From Enterococcus_C asini_A (lineage in GTDB: Bacteria > Bacillota > Bacilli > Lactobacillales > Enterococcaceae), in NCBI RefSeq assembly GCF_031928785.1, contig NZ_JARQAL010000001.1: a stretch of 64,000 nucleotides of DNA; one strand, given 5' to 3'. The position numbers and the translations under genes were made by a program. Positions 1 to 8,704 of the stretch are shown piece after piece; position 1 is the stretch's first letter; each line of letters starts with the position of its first letter. Below the pieces are notes generated by a model. That model had not been told where the DNA came from and did not search any database. It saw only the letters and a program-made list of their open reading frames with translations.

Positions 1-552
1 GTTTGGGGCGTGGGCACGAAGTTAATCACCGCTTACGATCAACCCGCTTTAGGTGCAGTTTACAAACTAGTTTCCATTGAAAATGATGAAGGGGTTATGG
101 AAGACACGATTAAACTTTCCAGTAATGCAGAAAAAGTCAGCACGCCTGGTAGAAAACAAGTTTGGCGAATTAATCGCAAATCTGATGGAAAATCAGAAGG
201 AGACTACATTACGCTTTGGGATGAAGATCCTCGAGAAGAAGACGAGCTATTTATGTTCCACCCTGTGCATACCTTTATCAATAAAACCATTCGCAATTTT
301 GAAGCCCGTCCGGTTTTGATTCCGATTTTTGAAAAAGGGCAGCTGGTTTATGACTTGCCAGACTTAGAAGAAATCAAACACTATGCCCAAGATAGTTTGA
401 ATTCACTGTGGGAAGAATACAAACGAGACCTTAATCCGCAACAATACCCAGTGGACTTGTCCACGGACTGCTGGAACCACAAGATGGCGATTATGGAAAA
501 AGTCCGCAAACGAGTGGCAGCTTCCAATGAGAAAGGAGATAACGAACTATGA
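1..552 (+). CDS. pncB: Nicotinate phosphoribosyltransferase, C-terminal part (cut by window edge)
   Basis: This is the last 183 codons of nicotinate phosphoribosyltransferase, which joins nicotinate and PRPP to give nicotinate mononucleotide in NAD salvage. The reading frame is open to base 1 (VWGVGTKLIT), so the gene begins outside the window; the GTG at base 10 is internal. The visible part carries the end of the catalytic barrel (GTKLITAYDQPALG, typical of the family) and the C-terminal tail with many acidic residues. It overlaps nadE by ATGA (549-552), and the nadE ribosome binding site lies inside its last codons. The two genes therefore form a translationally coupled NAD salvage pair. 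Confidence 0.9.
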   Translation, partial: VWGVGTKLITAYDQPALGAVYKLVSIENDEGVMEDTIKLSSNAEKVSTPGRKQVWRINRKSDGKSEGDYITLWDEDPREEDELFMFHPVHTFINKTIRNFEARPVLIPIFEKGQLVYDLPDLEEIKHYAQDSLNSLWEEYKRDLNPQQYPVDLSTDCWNHKMAIMEKVRKRVAASNEKGDNEL

Positions 553-1373
553 GTTTACAAAGTGAAATTATTAAACAATTAGGCGTTAAACCAACCATTG
601 ATGCCCAAGAAGAAATTCGCGTTAGTATAGATTTTCTAAAAGCCTATCTTGGAAAACATCCTTTCTTAAAAAGTTTGGTCTTAGGGATTTCCGGTGGTCA
701 AGATTCCACATTGGCTGGACGTTTGGCTCAAATGGCCATAGCCGAACTACGTGAAGAAACGGGGGATAGCACCTATCAGTTTATCGCGATACGCTTACCT
801 TATGGCAGTCAAGCCGATGAAGCCGATGCTCAAAAAGCTTTAGCCTTTATCCAGCCTGATAAAAGTCTGGTGGTCAATATTAAGCGTGGGGTAGATGGTC
901 AAATGGCGGCGTTATCCGATGCCGGGGTAAGTATTTCCGATTTTAATAAAGGAAATATTAAAGCCCGTCAGCGGATGATTAGCCAATACGCCATTGCGGG
1001 AGCTTATGCAGGAGCTGTGATTGGCACCGATCATGCAGCGGAAAACATCACTGGCTTCTTTACTAAATTTGGAGATGGCGGGGCCGATATTTTGCCACTT
1101 TTCCGTTTGAACAAACGGCAAGGTCGCCAGTTATTAGCTGAACTAGGAGCACCAGAAGCTTTATATACGAAGATTCCTACAGCTGACTTAGAAGATGATA
1201 AGCCATTAGTGGCTGATGAAGTAGCTTTAGGAGTCACTTATGATGAGATTGACGATTATCTAGAAGGAAAGACCGTTTCCCCTGTGGCTCAAAAGACCAT
1301 TGAAGCTTGGTGGTTGAAGACTCAGCATAAGCGTCATTTGCCAATTAGTGTGTTTGATGATTTCTGGAAATAG
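549..1373 (+). CDS. nadE: NH3-dependent NAD(+) synthetase
   Basis: This cytoplasmic enzyme amidates nicotinate adenine dinucleotide to NAD using ATP and ammonia. The 274-residue protein has the usual length of the short, ammonia-dependent form with no glutaminase domain. The PP-loop SGGQDST is at residues 48-54. The C-terminal KIPTADL and DEVALG stretches match the family. The ATG follows GAAAGGAG at 8-9 bases and overlaps the pncB stop. With pncB it completes conversion of nicotinate to NAD after the adenylylation step, whose gene is not in the window. Confidence 0.95.
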   Translation: MSLQSEIIKQLGVKPTIDAQEEIRVSIDFLKAYLGKHPFLKSLVLGISGGQDSTLAGRLAQMAIAELREETGDSTYQFIAIRLPYGSQADEADAQKALAFIQPDKSLVVNIKRGVDGQMAALSDAGVSISDFNKGNIKARQRMISQYAIAGAYAGAVIGTDHAAENITGFFTKFGDGGADILPLFRLNKRQGRQLLAELGAPEALYTKIPTADLEDDKPLVADEVALGVTYDEIDDYLEGKTVSPVAQKTIEAWWLKTQHKRHLPISVFDDFWK

Positions 1374-1442
1374 CTTTGCAAAGAGAGTTGGATAAATTCC
1401 GAACATTCAAAAAAATTAAATGAAAAACTTTCCCTTTTTTCT

Positions 1443-1542
1443 TTACGCCATAACGATTCATATTTTATACTATGGGTGGGAGTTTTGGGGAAGACTCCGT
1501 CAACAACGGCTAGAGGATACCAAATTGGGTCCTCTTTTTTTT
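1443..1542 (+). ncRNA. Candidate structured leader or small RNA ending in a terminator
   Basis: A -10-like TATACT (1466-1471) with a weak -35 precedes a G-rich start near 1474. The RNA could form a hairpin GGAGT/ACTCC (1479-1483 with 1494-1498), or alternatively CCGT/ACGG (1497-1500 with 1506-1509), which shares bases with the first. A terminator-like stem GAGGA/TCCTC (1513-1517 with 1530-1534) is followed by eight T. The loop UUUGG (1484-1488) can pair with CCAAA (1520-1524) in the terminator loop, a possible pseudoknot. No known riboswitch class is recognised. It could also simply be part of the nadE 3' end. Confidence 0.35.
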
Positions 1543-1585
1543 GAACTAAAATGATTTACTTACCTAAAAAAATTGCTATTTTATG

Positions 1586-1617
1586 GCGGACAATGAAAAG
1601 GTTGTTCGCTTTTTTTG
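1586..1617 (+). terminator. Rho-independent terminator
   Basis: The stem GCGGACAA/TTGTTCGC with an 8-base loop is followed by seven T. It ends transcription entering from nadE or from the candidate RNA just upstream. The rest of the 1374-1865 gap has a small hairpin (GGCAACG/CGTTGC near 1692-1714) and no convincing ORF. Confidence 0.7.
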
Positions 1618-1865
1618 ATTTAAGATTGTGATTGACTGGATGGACGGCAATACAGAAAGAAATTTTGAAATCAGTGAAGAGGAAAGTTGATAGGCAACGA
1701 AAGCAAACGTTGCTAGTTTCTCATTTTCATTTTAAATTCTGCCCTTTTTTTAAATCTTTCCTGATTCTAAAAGGATTGCTTTACATCTATTTGGCAAACG
1801 GCTAAAATATGGACTATTGGGCCAATCTGTGGTCGAAATGTCGCAATGATTAAGGAAGTTTTCCC

Positions 1866-3683
1866 ATGAAAAAATTACGTTATCTCGCAATAACTGTTGG
1901 CGCATTGCTCTTAGTGTTGCTGAGCAATTTATACCTCCAGTGGTCTCAAAACAATCATTCCCTAGACTTGGCTTTGAAGTTTGCCTTTTCTTGGCACATG
2001 GAGAAGTTTTTTTTAGGCGGTGTGGTGCTTCTTGCACTTTTGGTTTTCCTCTCGGCAATCATCGGTTCTTTTGGTATGGGAGCAGTGTTGTACACCCTGT
2101 TTATTGGAATTTTAGGGTATGCCGATTATCTTAAGATGACCATGCGTCAAGAACCGATTTATCCGGATGATTTGAAGATGGTCACCAATCTGGGTATGAT
2201 GAAAGATTTAATTGGATTGCCTCAGTTTATACTCTTACTCGTGGTTATTGTAGCAGTTATCACCGGTGTTGTTTTTGTCTTTTGGAAGAGCTTGAAAAAA
2301 CCGAAAAAGAGTCAATTGCTCCGTGTGGCCTTTTTAGTATTTAGTGGCGGTCTATTGCTTTATGCTAGTAATTTTAATTCCAGTAGTAATTTACTTCGAA
2401 AAGGCTATGACCGTACCGCCTTGTGGATTCCTTACTCCCAAAAGATGAATTATTACAATGTAGGCTTTGTTGGCGGCTTTTTGTATAATTTAAAAGTTGA
2501 AGCCATGGAAAAACCAGCAGGTTACAGCGAAAGTGCCGTTAAAAAAATCACCGAAAAATACCAAAGTGAAGCCGACAAAGCCAATGAAACGCTGGCTGAT
2601 GAAGAAGTGCCGAATATCGTTTACGTTATGAGTGAAAGTTTTTCTGATCCTAATCGCTTAAATGGTGTGGAAGTTAGCAGAGATCCATTAAAGGACTATT
2701 ATCAAGTGGCAAATCAAACTTATAGCGGGCAAATGCTCTCTCAAAATTACGGGGGAGGTACTGCTAATATTGAATTTGAAGCTTTGACTGGTTTTTCGAT
2801 GGAATTGCTAAACGCGCAAATGACTACGCCTTATACCTTATTAGTACCTAAATTAGAAAAACTCCCTTCCTTAGTTTCTCTATTGACAAAGCAAGGTTAT
2901 GAAACCACGGCGATTCATCCTTACGATACGTCGATGTATAAACGAAAAGATGTTTATAAGATTTTAGGCTTTGACACTTTTTTAGATCAAGATACCATGA
3001 AGCACAGGGATAAATTGCAAAATAATCCTTATATTTCTGATGCTGCGGCCTATGAGGAAGTCTTGGACCAACTGGACTCCGATACTCCCCAAATGGTGCA
3101 TTTGGTCACCATGCAGACTCATATGCCTTACAATGGCAAATATGACAATATTGCCTACCAAGTGACAGCCAGTGGCAATACGGATTCCATTAAGAATTAT
3201 GTCCAAGATGTGGCTTATGCCAGTCAAGCGCTAAAAGATTTTACGGAGGCGTTGACGAAGTTGTCTCGTCGCACGTTAGTTGTTTTTTGGGGTGATCACT
3301 TGCCGGGGATTTATTCAGATGAGACCCAAGCAGCCAATACCGGTACCGCCTTGCATGAAACAGAATTTTTGCTTTTTGATAGTAAAGGACAGTTAAAAAC
3401 CAAGGCACAAAATCAAATTACCAGTCCCTTTTACTTTGCTCCAACGTTACTGGAGCAATCTGGTCAATCCACTACTGGTTTTTACCAATTGTTACTAGAC
3501 TTGCAAAAGGTGCTACCAGCTTTTGAGAAAAATATGTATTATCAAAACGGACAGTGGCAAGAGACGGTTTCTTTAGGGGATCAAGAAGAATTGTATCAAG
3601 ATTATCAAATGATCCAATACGATATATTAGCGGGCAAGCAGTACAGCTTGCAGACTACGTTTTTTGAGAGGGAAGCATCATGA
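1866..3683 (+). CDS. LTA synthase family protein (sulfatase-fold phosphoglycerol transferase)
   Basis: This 605-residue membrane enzyme has about five hydrophobic segments in its first 170 residues (roughly 7-24, 50-68, 72-88, 120-140, 152-168), followed by an outside sulfatase-fold domain. Family hallmarks are visible: the metal-binding MSESFSD around residue 257, the nucleophile threonine in GGGTANIEFE (Thr299), and FWGDH near the C-terminus. Such enzymes move glycerolphosphate from phosphatidylglycerol onto lipoteichoic acid or a related acceptor. Paralogues are common, so whether this is the main LTA synthase cannot be decided. The ATG at 1866 follows AAGGAAG. It overlaps the next gene by ATGA. 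Confidence 0.85.
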   Translation: MKKLRYLAITVGALLLVLLSNLYLQWSQNNHSLDLALKFAFSWHMEKFFLGGVVLLALLVFLSAIIGSFGMGAVLYTLFIGILGYADYLKMTMRQEPIYPDDLKMVTNLGMMKDLIGLPQFILLLVVIVAVITGVVFVFWKSLKKPKKSQLLRVAFLVFSGGLLLYASNFNSSSNLLRKGYDRTALWIPYSQKMNYYNVGFVGGFLYNLKVEAMEKPAGYSESAVKKITEKYQSEADKANETLADEEVPNIVYVMSESFSDPNRLNGVEVSRDPLKDYYQVANQTYSGQMLSQNYGGGTANIEFEALTGFSMELLNAQMTTPYTLLVPKLEKLPSLVSLLTKQGYETTAIHPYDTSMYKRKDVYKILGFDTFLDQDTMKHRDKLQNNPYISDAAAYEEVLDQLDSDTPQMVHLVTMQTHMPYNGKYDNIAYQVTASGNTDSIKNYVQDVAYASQALKDFTEALTKLSRRTLVVFWGDHLPGIYSDETQAANTGTALHETEFLLFDSKGQLKTKAQNQITSPFYFAPTLLEQSGQSTTGFYQLLLDLQKVLPAFEKNMYYQNGQWQETVSLGDQEELYQDYQMIQYDILAGKQYSLQTTFFEREAS

Positions 3684-4438
3684 GTTTTGTGAAAAAAGAC
3701 AATCAAATGTATTTTAACCCTATGCGCCGAGCCATTTTAAATCATGGGATGATTCAAGCAGGCGATAAGGTGGCCATTGGTATGTCTGGAGGAAAAGACA
3801 GTACGACTTTGTTTTATCTTTTGGATACCATTCGCAAGCAAAAGCGGCTAGGTTTTGACTTTGAGATTCAGCCGATTACGTTAGATATGGGCTTTCCCAA
3901 TGTGGATTTAACGCCAATGAAAGACTTTGTGGAAAATCTAGGGTATGAGCTAGAAGTGGTACCCACCACTATTGCGAAAGTGGTCTTTGATGTGAGAGAA
4001 GAACGCTCCCCTTGTTCTCTTTGTGCGAAACTGCGCCGGGGGATTCTTTATCGCAAAGCAGCGGAGCTAGGTTGTAATAAAGTTGCATTAGGACACCATG
4101 TGGACGATGCCATTGAAACGTATTTTATGAATTTTCTTTTCCACGGCAAATTGGCAAGTTTTGAGCCGGTGAGTTATTTGACTAAAACCGGAGTTACCTT
4201 GATTCGCCCGTTGTTGTATTTAACGGAAAAAGATGTGATTCGATATGCTAAACGGGAAAATTTACCGGTGATTTTTAATCCTTGTCCTGCCGATAAAAAA
4301 ACGAAGCGAGAAGAAATGAAGCATTTTGTCAGCCAAATTGCCACCAGTTATCCCGATGTACGGGAACGTTTTATTATGGGAATGGAACAAGGCACTGAAG
4401 ATGATTTTTGGCAAAAGAGTTTGATGAATCGAAAATAA
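3680..4438 (+). CDS. TtcA-like tRNA thiolation PP-loop ATPase
   Basis: The 252-residue protein belongs to the TtcA group, which adenylates and thiolates cytidine 32 in tRNA. The PP-loop SGGKDS is at residues 36-41. CSLC gives Cys112 and Cys115, and NPCP gives Cys202, the three cysteines expected to hold the Fe-S cluster. LGHHVDDAIET is also typical. Start ATG overlaps the stop of the upstream LTA-synthase-family gene, so the two are translationally coupled although their functions have no obvious link. The tRNA target is inferred from the family only. Confidence 0.8.
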   Translation: MSFVKKDNQMYFNPMRRAILNHGMIQAGDKVAIGMSGGKDSTTLFYLLDTIRKQKRLGFDFEIQPITLDMGFPNVDLTPMKDFVENLGYELEVVPTTIAKVVFDVREERSPCSLCAKLRRGILYRKAAELGCNKVALGHHVDDAIETYFMNFLFHGKLASFEPVSYLTKTGVTLIRPLLYLTEKDVIRYAKRENLPVIFNPCPADKKTKREEMKHFVSQIATSYPDVRERFIMGMEQGTEDDFWQKSLMNRK

Positions 4439-4486
4439 AAGAGCCCTCCTTGTTTGGTAAAAAACTCAAACAAGGAGGGCTCTTTT
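4437..4486. terminator. Bidirectional terminator
   Basis: An almost perfect 20-bp stem (AAAAGAGCCCTCCTTGTTTG and its complement) ends in T on both strands. It lies between the convergent ttcA-like and mutS-like genes. Confidence 0.9.
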
Positions 4487-4492
4487 TATATT

Positions 4493-6142
4493 TCAGTCTA
4501 AAACTTGCCAAGAGCGATTCTCATCAAAGTAGCTGGCTTCGTTTTGGGCATTTTTAACTAATGATGCAGGATAGTGGAGGACTTTTAACAGCGCAATGGC
4601 ATTACGGCTGGTTGCGGGACCTTTCTTCACTTTGTAATCAAATGTGACCCCTTCATCATCGGTGACTTCTTCTCCAAAATGTAAATTATCACAGTGATTT
4701 TTCAAAATCTCAGTTAATTCGATATCATGGGTGGCCACAAAAGCTAGACTTGGATAATCGGCTAGCCATTTTACTACACTGGCAGAAGCGGCAATGCGCT
4801 CCACGGTGTTGGTTCCTTTTAAGATTTCATCCACAAAGCAATAACAGCGTTCTTTTTGGGCTACTAAATCCAACAGGCGCTTAATCGACTTGGTTTCCGC
4901 CACAAAGTAACTATCTCCTTCAAAGATATCGTCTTCAATGGCCATCGACGTAATCACATGGCCGGCTTGCAAGGTAAAGTCCTTCGCCAAGGCGGTGTTA
5001 ATTGTTTGGGACAAAACACAGCTAATGGCAATGCTCTTGACATAAGTGGACTTTCCGGAAGCGTTAGAACCGGTGACCAAGGTGTTTTTTTGCCAGTTGA
5101 CAGGATTGACAATGGCCCCGTTGACTAAGGGGTGATAAATATCTGTTGCGGTGACATTTCCTGCTTTAAACGTTGGAATACAAGTCAAGGGCATAAACGT
5201 TCGGAAGTTTAAAATCGCAATGGCGACTTCTTGATTGCCTAACAGCTCCCACAAATTAATGGCTTCTTTAGTATGATTGCTCAGTTTTTTCAGCACGAAA
5301 TGATAGGCGAGAAAGGGAATCATAAAGACCATATTTAAATATTCCATAATCATCTCGGTTTCACTAAAACCTTTGGTACGGAATGAAAAGCCCCAAAAGG
5401 CAATTCCTTTTAATGGTTTCAAATTTTGCTTAATGGCTGCTTGGTCGGGCAAATTCAGTTTGGCAATTTTTTCGGCTAGTGCAATGGTTTGCACCAAATA
5501 GCGCATGCTGTTTAGTTCGGTTTCCAGCTGGGTCTTTTTCATTAAATAATAAATGACGTTAAACAAAACCGTCCCAATCAGCAAAATGATTCCTATACCT
5601 TGTCCTAGTAAAAGCAAAAGCAATCCGACAAAAGGCAGAGCGCCTAATAGGGCAAATTGCCAAAAATTTCCTAGTTCTTTTTGGACGCCTTGGGCTAAGT
5701 ACTCTTTCGTAAAGTTTTTATCTTGTTTTCCCAGGCGGGCAAATTGAAATTGAACTTCTTCTCGCAGGCTAGGGTTGTCTTGAAAAATTTGAATCAGTTT
5801 TTCGGTTTTTGTACTGTCGCCTAAATTAAAGCTACGCATACGCTGGTAAAGAGCCTCAGAACCCACGCTGGAATAAGTCGCGTTTACCAAATCAAAAATG
5901 GCAAACAAATCCAAATCATACCAAGTAATATCATCGACTTCCGATTCAAATTTGCGGAATTTTTTTTCTGTTTGCCACGCATTTTTTAGGCTTTCTTCTT
6001 TGTCTAAGCGGGTCTGGTGGGGTTGGCGCCCCCACTGATAGCGTACTAGATTCCGTAGTTTATAACGATTGTACAAACTTAACAGCAAAATCAATATGAT
6101 AATTCCAGCAAGGATGGCAAGGGCGATATAAATTTCTTTCAT
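4493..6142 (-). CDS. Membrane-anchored MutS-family ATPase
   Basis: This 549-residue protein carries a MutS-type ATPase at its C-terminal end: Walker A GSNASGKST (358-366), Walker B CYCFVDE (433-439) and a conserved THD about 30 residues on. It lacks the mismatch-binding N-terminal domains of MutS. Instead residues 5-26 form a strong membrane anchor, and two further hydrophobic segments lie near 163-200, so it is probably a membrane protein with a cytoplasmic ATPase. Its function is not known to me; mismatch repair should not be assumed. ATG follows TAGGAG, 9 bases behind the LysR gene stop, so the two are likely co-transcribed. Confidence 0.8.
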   Translation of the reverse strand: MKEIYIALAILAGIIILILLLSLYNRYKLRNLVRYQWGRQPHQTRLDKEESLKNAWQTEKKFRKFESEVDDITWYDLDLFAIFDLVNATYSSVGSEALYQRMRSFNLGDSTKTEKLIQIFQDNPSLREEVQFQFARLGKQDKNFTKEYLAQGVQKELGNFWQFALLGALPFVGLLLLLLGQGIGIILLIGTVLFNVIYYLMKKTQLETELNSMRYLVQTIALAEKIAKLNLPDQAAIKQNLKPLKGIAFWGFSFRTKGFSETEMIMEYLNMVFMIPFLAYHFVLKKLSNHTKEAINLWELLGNQEVAIAILNFRTFMPLTCIPTFKAGNVTATDIYHPLVNGAIVNPVNWQKNTLVTGSNASGKSTYVKSIAISCVLSQTINTALAKDFTLQAGHVITSMAIEDDIFEGDSYFVAETKSIKRLLDLVAQKERCYCFVDEILKGTNTVERIAASASVVKWLADYPSLAFVATHDIELTEILKNHCDNLHFGEEVTDDEGVTFDYKVKKGPATSRNAIALLKVLHYPASLVKNAQNEASYFDENRSWQVLD

Positions 6143-6151
6143 GGGAAACTC

Positions 6152-6976
6152 CTAGTTGTTTATTTCTGACAAATAATCTTCTACACTTAGCAGAATTTGT
6201 TTAATAATATCCCGAAAAGAAGTTTTCGGATTTAGTAAATAAAAGAAGCGGTGATTTTCACCAGGAGCTTTCCGCCATTCTTCTTTACCGGAAAGGGAAA
6301 GCTTAGAAATAATCGACTGGCCGACACCGGCATTTAATAAAGACAAGGCCATTTCTCCATTATTCACTTGAATCAAGTGGGGATTCAAATTATTTTGTTT
6401 TAAGTAATCTTCATTGACTAAACGCATACCGGAATGATCCTCCCGCATAATCCAATAGTCTGAAGCAGGATCACCCACTAAGACCAACTCATCTCGAAAG
6501 ATAATCTTTTGATTTAAGACTTCGCTACGCACCGGTTTTTCCACAAAGCCAATATCCGCTTTGTTTTGTTCCAACTGATGAAGCACTTCTTCGGAATTCA
6601 TCATTTCCAAGGTGAAATCAATCATGGGGTACAGTCTGATTAAGTAAGCCACGATTTGAGGCACCAAATAAACGCCACAAGTATTGGAGCAAGCAATGAT
6701 GCAGTGTTCGCGGAAGTTCTCTTTTTCGCGAATTCGTTGGGCTGAATCTTCCCAAAGTTCCAACATTTGCAAGGCTTTAGGATAAAAGAAGTCCGCCGCT
6801 TCTGTGGGACGGATTTCCTGTTTGCCATTGCGAATAAATAAAGAAGTCATCAATTGTTCTTCGAGTTTTTTGACTTGTAGGGAAATGGTGGGCTGGGATA
6901 AGTATAGCTGTTCAGCAGCCTGAGTAAAATTGCGGCTTTCATAGACGGCAATAAAGGTTTTAATTAATTGAAACAT
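6152..6976 (-). CDS. LysR-family transcriptional regulator
   Basis: The 274-residue protein has the typical LysR winged helix-turn-helix in residues 1-60 (FTQAAEQLYLSQPTISLQVK) and a periplasmic-binding-protein-like effector domain after residue 90. The inducer cannot be read from the sequence. ATG follows AGGAGGAG. The gene is first in a probable two-gene operon with the membrane MutS-like ATPase, which may therefore be part of its regulon. An inverted repeat over its own -10 region suggests autoregulation. Confidence 0.88.
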   Translation of the reverse strand: MFQLIKTFIAVYESRNFTQAAEQLYLSQPTISLQVKKLEEQLMTSLFIRNGKQEIRPTEAADFFYPKALQMLELWEDSAQRIREKENFREHCIIACSNTCGVYLVPQIVAYLIRLYPMIDFTLEMMNSEEVLHQLEQNKADIGFVEKPVRSEVLNQKIIFRDELVLVGDPASDYWIMREDHSGMRLVNEDYLKQNNLNPHLIQVNNGEMALSLLNAGVGQSIISKLSLSGKEEWRKAPGENHRFFYLLNPKTSFRDIIKQILLSVEDYLSEINN

Positions 6977-7004
6977 CTGAACTCCTCCTAGTAAGAGCTA
7001 ACAT

Positions 7005-7029
7005 CTTTGATTATAGTATGGAATCAAAG
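7005..7029 (-). promoter_or_regulatory. Candidate LysR operator over the regulator's -10 region
   Basis: The perfect inverted repeat CTTTGATT / AATCAAAG is separated by 9 bases. On the minus strand TATAAT (7015-7010), a good -10, lies inside it, 34 bases upstream of the LysR ATG. The arms contain a T-N11-A pair, as in LysR boxes. Binding by the product of this gene is inferred. Confidence 0.55.
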
Positions 7030-7082
7030 GAAATGATACGCTTTCTTTTACTTGAAGTTAAGAAAGAGGGGCTTTTATCTTG

Positions 7083-7547
7083 TTAAATTTCTTGCTCTTT
7101 TCTTGTGGCGACTACTAACTCATAAATTCGAGTGACATCCGCTGCTGTTCCCCGGAGTTCATAGTCAGCCAGTAAAGGAACGGCAAATGCTTCGGCATAT
7201 TGTTTGGCAGTTAAACAATACTGGTTGTTGAAGTTTTTATTGCCGCTGCCAATGATGCCAAGGCAGTGTTGGGCATTGTTACGAAACGCGATGTGCTCCC
7301 GTAAGCTTTCTGTTAAAATTTCTTGATCCCCGTTATCAACGCCATTGCCACCTTCCAAATAAGTGGGAACAAAGGCGAAAAAGGGTGTAGTTTCTTCATA
7401 AGGCAAGGTATTGTCGTCGATTTCTTCTAGAATAATTTGAGGGGCTGTTTCATTGAAGCGCTGTTGTTCTTTACCATAAGCTTGTAAATGTTGAACAAAC
7501 GCGCGAGTGTTACCTGTAATTGATAAATAAACAATTTTGATTTCCAT
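7083..7547 (-). CDS. nrdI: NrdI flavodoxin, ribonucleotide reductase activator
   Basis: NrdI is a flavodoxin that supplies oxidant for building the dimanganese cofactor of class Ib ribonucleotide reductase. The 154-residue protein shows the FMN phosphate loop SITGNT (residues 9-14), the family-specific PTYLEGGNG segment and the GSGNKNF loop. Length fits the longer streptococcal/enterococcal type. No nrdE, nrdF or nrdH is adjacent, so the gene stands alone here. ATG follows TAGGAGG, and an extended -10 (TGCTATAAT on the minus strand, 7596-7591) lies upstream. Confidence 0.88.
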   Translation of the reverse strand: MEIKIVYLSITGNTRAFVQHLQAYGKEQQRFNETAPQIILEEIDDNTLPYEETTPFFAFVPTYLEGGNGVDNGDQEILTESLREHIAFRNNAQHCLGIIGSGNKNFNNQYCLTAKQYAEAFAVPLLADYELRGTAADVTRIYELVVATRKEQEI

Positions 7548-7590
7548 AATTACCTCCTAATTTTCCTTTGATAGCTAAATGACTCTATCC

Positions 7591-7599
7591 ATTATAGCA
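7591..7599 (-). promoter_or_regulatory. Extended -10 promoter of nrdI
   Basis: The minus strand reads TGCTATAAT, an ideal extended -10, about 45 bases before the nrdI start. No clear -35 hexamer is seen, which is acceptable for extended -10 promoters. Confidence 0.55.
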
Positions 7600-7649
7600 T
7601 TATCTTTTGGACTCCTCTAAAATTTGGCTGAAGGGGAAATTTGAAGAGC

Positions 7650-7677
7650 TTGTTTTCTTTTTAAATCCTGTTATGCT
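7650..7677 (+). promoter_or_regulatory. Promoter of the acetyltransferase gene
   Basis: TTGTTT and TATGCT are spaced by 16 bases, with a TG before the -10 (extended -10). The start codon lies about 57 bases downstream. Confidence 0.5.
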
Positions 7678-7733
7678 ATTTAATGAGAAAGTTGCTCGAT
7701 TGTATGAGAGTTAAAAGAAGTAGGAGGAAGATT

Positions 7734-8300
7734 ATGATTCGTGATGCCCGTAAAGAAGACGCCAAAGCGATTGCGCCGTTAATCTTGGTGATTTTACAAG
7801 ACATGGAGTTACCTTTTGTGATGCAATATGGGGTGGAGCAGACCTTGGCAGTTTTGGAAAAGGGAATTCAAAGTGAGGACTATCGTTATAGTTATCGTCG
7901 CGCTTTAGTCGCAGAAGAAGATGGCGTGGTGGCAGGAGTAGCGTTTGGTTATCCAGATCGGGATGAGCCCTTAATTGATTTACCTTTAGCCAAAATTTTA
8001 GCTGATCTTGGCTTGCCGCAAACAGAAAGACTCTTTACTGATCCTGAAACTTTTCCAAATGAGTGGTACTTGGATACCATTAGTGTAAATGCAGCTTTTC
8101 GTGGCCAAGGAATCGGCACTCAATTGTTGGCTGCATTACCTCAATTAGCCCGTAAATCTCACCAAAATGTAATTGGACTCAGTGTGGACAAAGAAAACCC
8201 CAAAGCAAAACGCCTGTACCAACGAGCTGGCTTTGAAGTAGTAGGGCGAGCTGTAATCAGTGGTCACCAATACGACCACATGCAAAAAAAGATTCACTAA
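7734..8300 (+). CDS. GNAT-family N-acetyltransferase
   Basis: A 188-residue single-domain GNAT acetyltransferase. The acetyl-CoA pyrophosphate loop RGQGIG is at residues 123-128, preceded by the usual strand (YLDTISVN) and followed by NPKAKRLYQRAGFE, the normal end of the fold. Substrate unknown. The ATG at 7734 is chosen because AGGAGGAAG stands 6 bases before it; a longer frame from 7683 has no ribosome binding site. Monocistronic, with its own promoter and terminator. Confidence 0.82.
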   Translation: MIRDARKEDAKAIAPLILVILQDMELPFVMQYGVEQTLAVLEKGIQSEDYRYSYRRALVAEEDGVVAGVAFGYPDRDEPLIDLPLAKILADLGLPQTERLFTDPETFPNEWYLDTISVNAAFRGQGIGTQLLAALPQLARKSHQNVIGLSVDKENPKAKRLYQRAGFEVVGRAVISGHQYDHMQKKIH

Positions 8301-8346
8301 AAAATGCTCTATCCAGTAAGCCTAACTTACTGGACGGAGCATTTTT
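8301..8346. terminator. Bidirectional terminator
   Basis: Stem AAATGCTC-TCCAGTAAG paired with CTTACTGGA-GAGCATTT, flanked by A and T runs. It separates the convergent acetyltransferase and the small membrane protein gene. Confidence 0.85.
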
Positions 8347-8356
8347 CGTACTTATT

Positions 8357-8704
8357 TTAATGGATTTTCAGGTTTAAGAGGTGACCGATTTTTTCACCAC
8401 TGTACCAAGAAAGAGCAATGCTAGCAAACAAAAAGATTGGTGAGTTCGCCAATGTGTGACTGAGACTATTGCCCAATAAGCAAATTAGACTGAATAGGAT
8501 AATGCCTGCGACTAAGCCGACGATACCACTGATAAAAGCTTTGGAGTCTTGGTCAAATTCCGTATCCCCGTAATTGACAGCCATGGATTCGGCACCAGTT
8601 ACTAATTCGGAAACATAATAATGAGAGACTGGATTTTGAGGGTCAAATTCTCCTTTTGTAAGTGCAGTTTTGCAATGAGCACTTTGGTAGTTCATGTTTT
8701 CCAT
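8357..8704 (-). CDS. Small membrane protein, function unknown
   Basis: This 115-residue protein has a soluble N-terminal half and two hydrophobic segments near residues 56-78 and 82-100. I do not recognise a family. The start is well supported by AGGAGGATAAATC directly before the ATG. It has a -10-like TATAAT about 65 bases upstream on the minus strand (8773-8768). It is monocistronic and ends at a bidirectional terminator. Confidence 0.65.
   Translation of the reverse strand: MENMNYQSAHCKTALTKGEFDPQNPVSHYYVSELVTGAESMAVNYGDTEFDQDSKAFISGIVGLVAGIILFSLICLLGNSLSHTLANSPIFLFASIALSWYSGEKIGHLLNLKIH

Noticed and set aside
1374..1865. Known riboswitch class (preQ1, SAM, fluoride, THF, NAD)
   Set aside because: None of the conserved words of these classes that I know could be matched.
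1750..2058. 102-residue minus-strand frame at the start of the LTA-synthase-family gene
   Set aside because: Overlaps the well supported membrane segments on the other strand and has no start signal.
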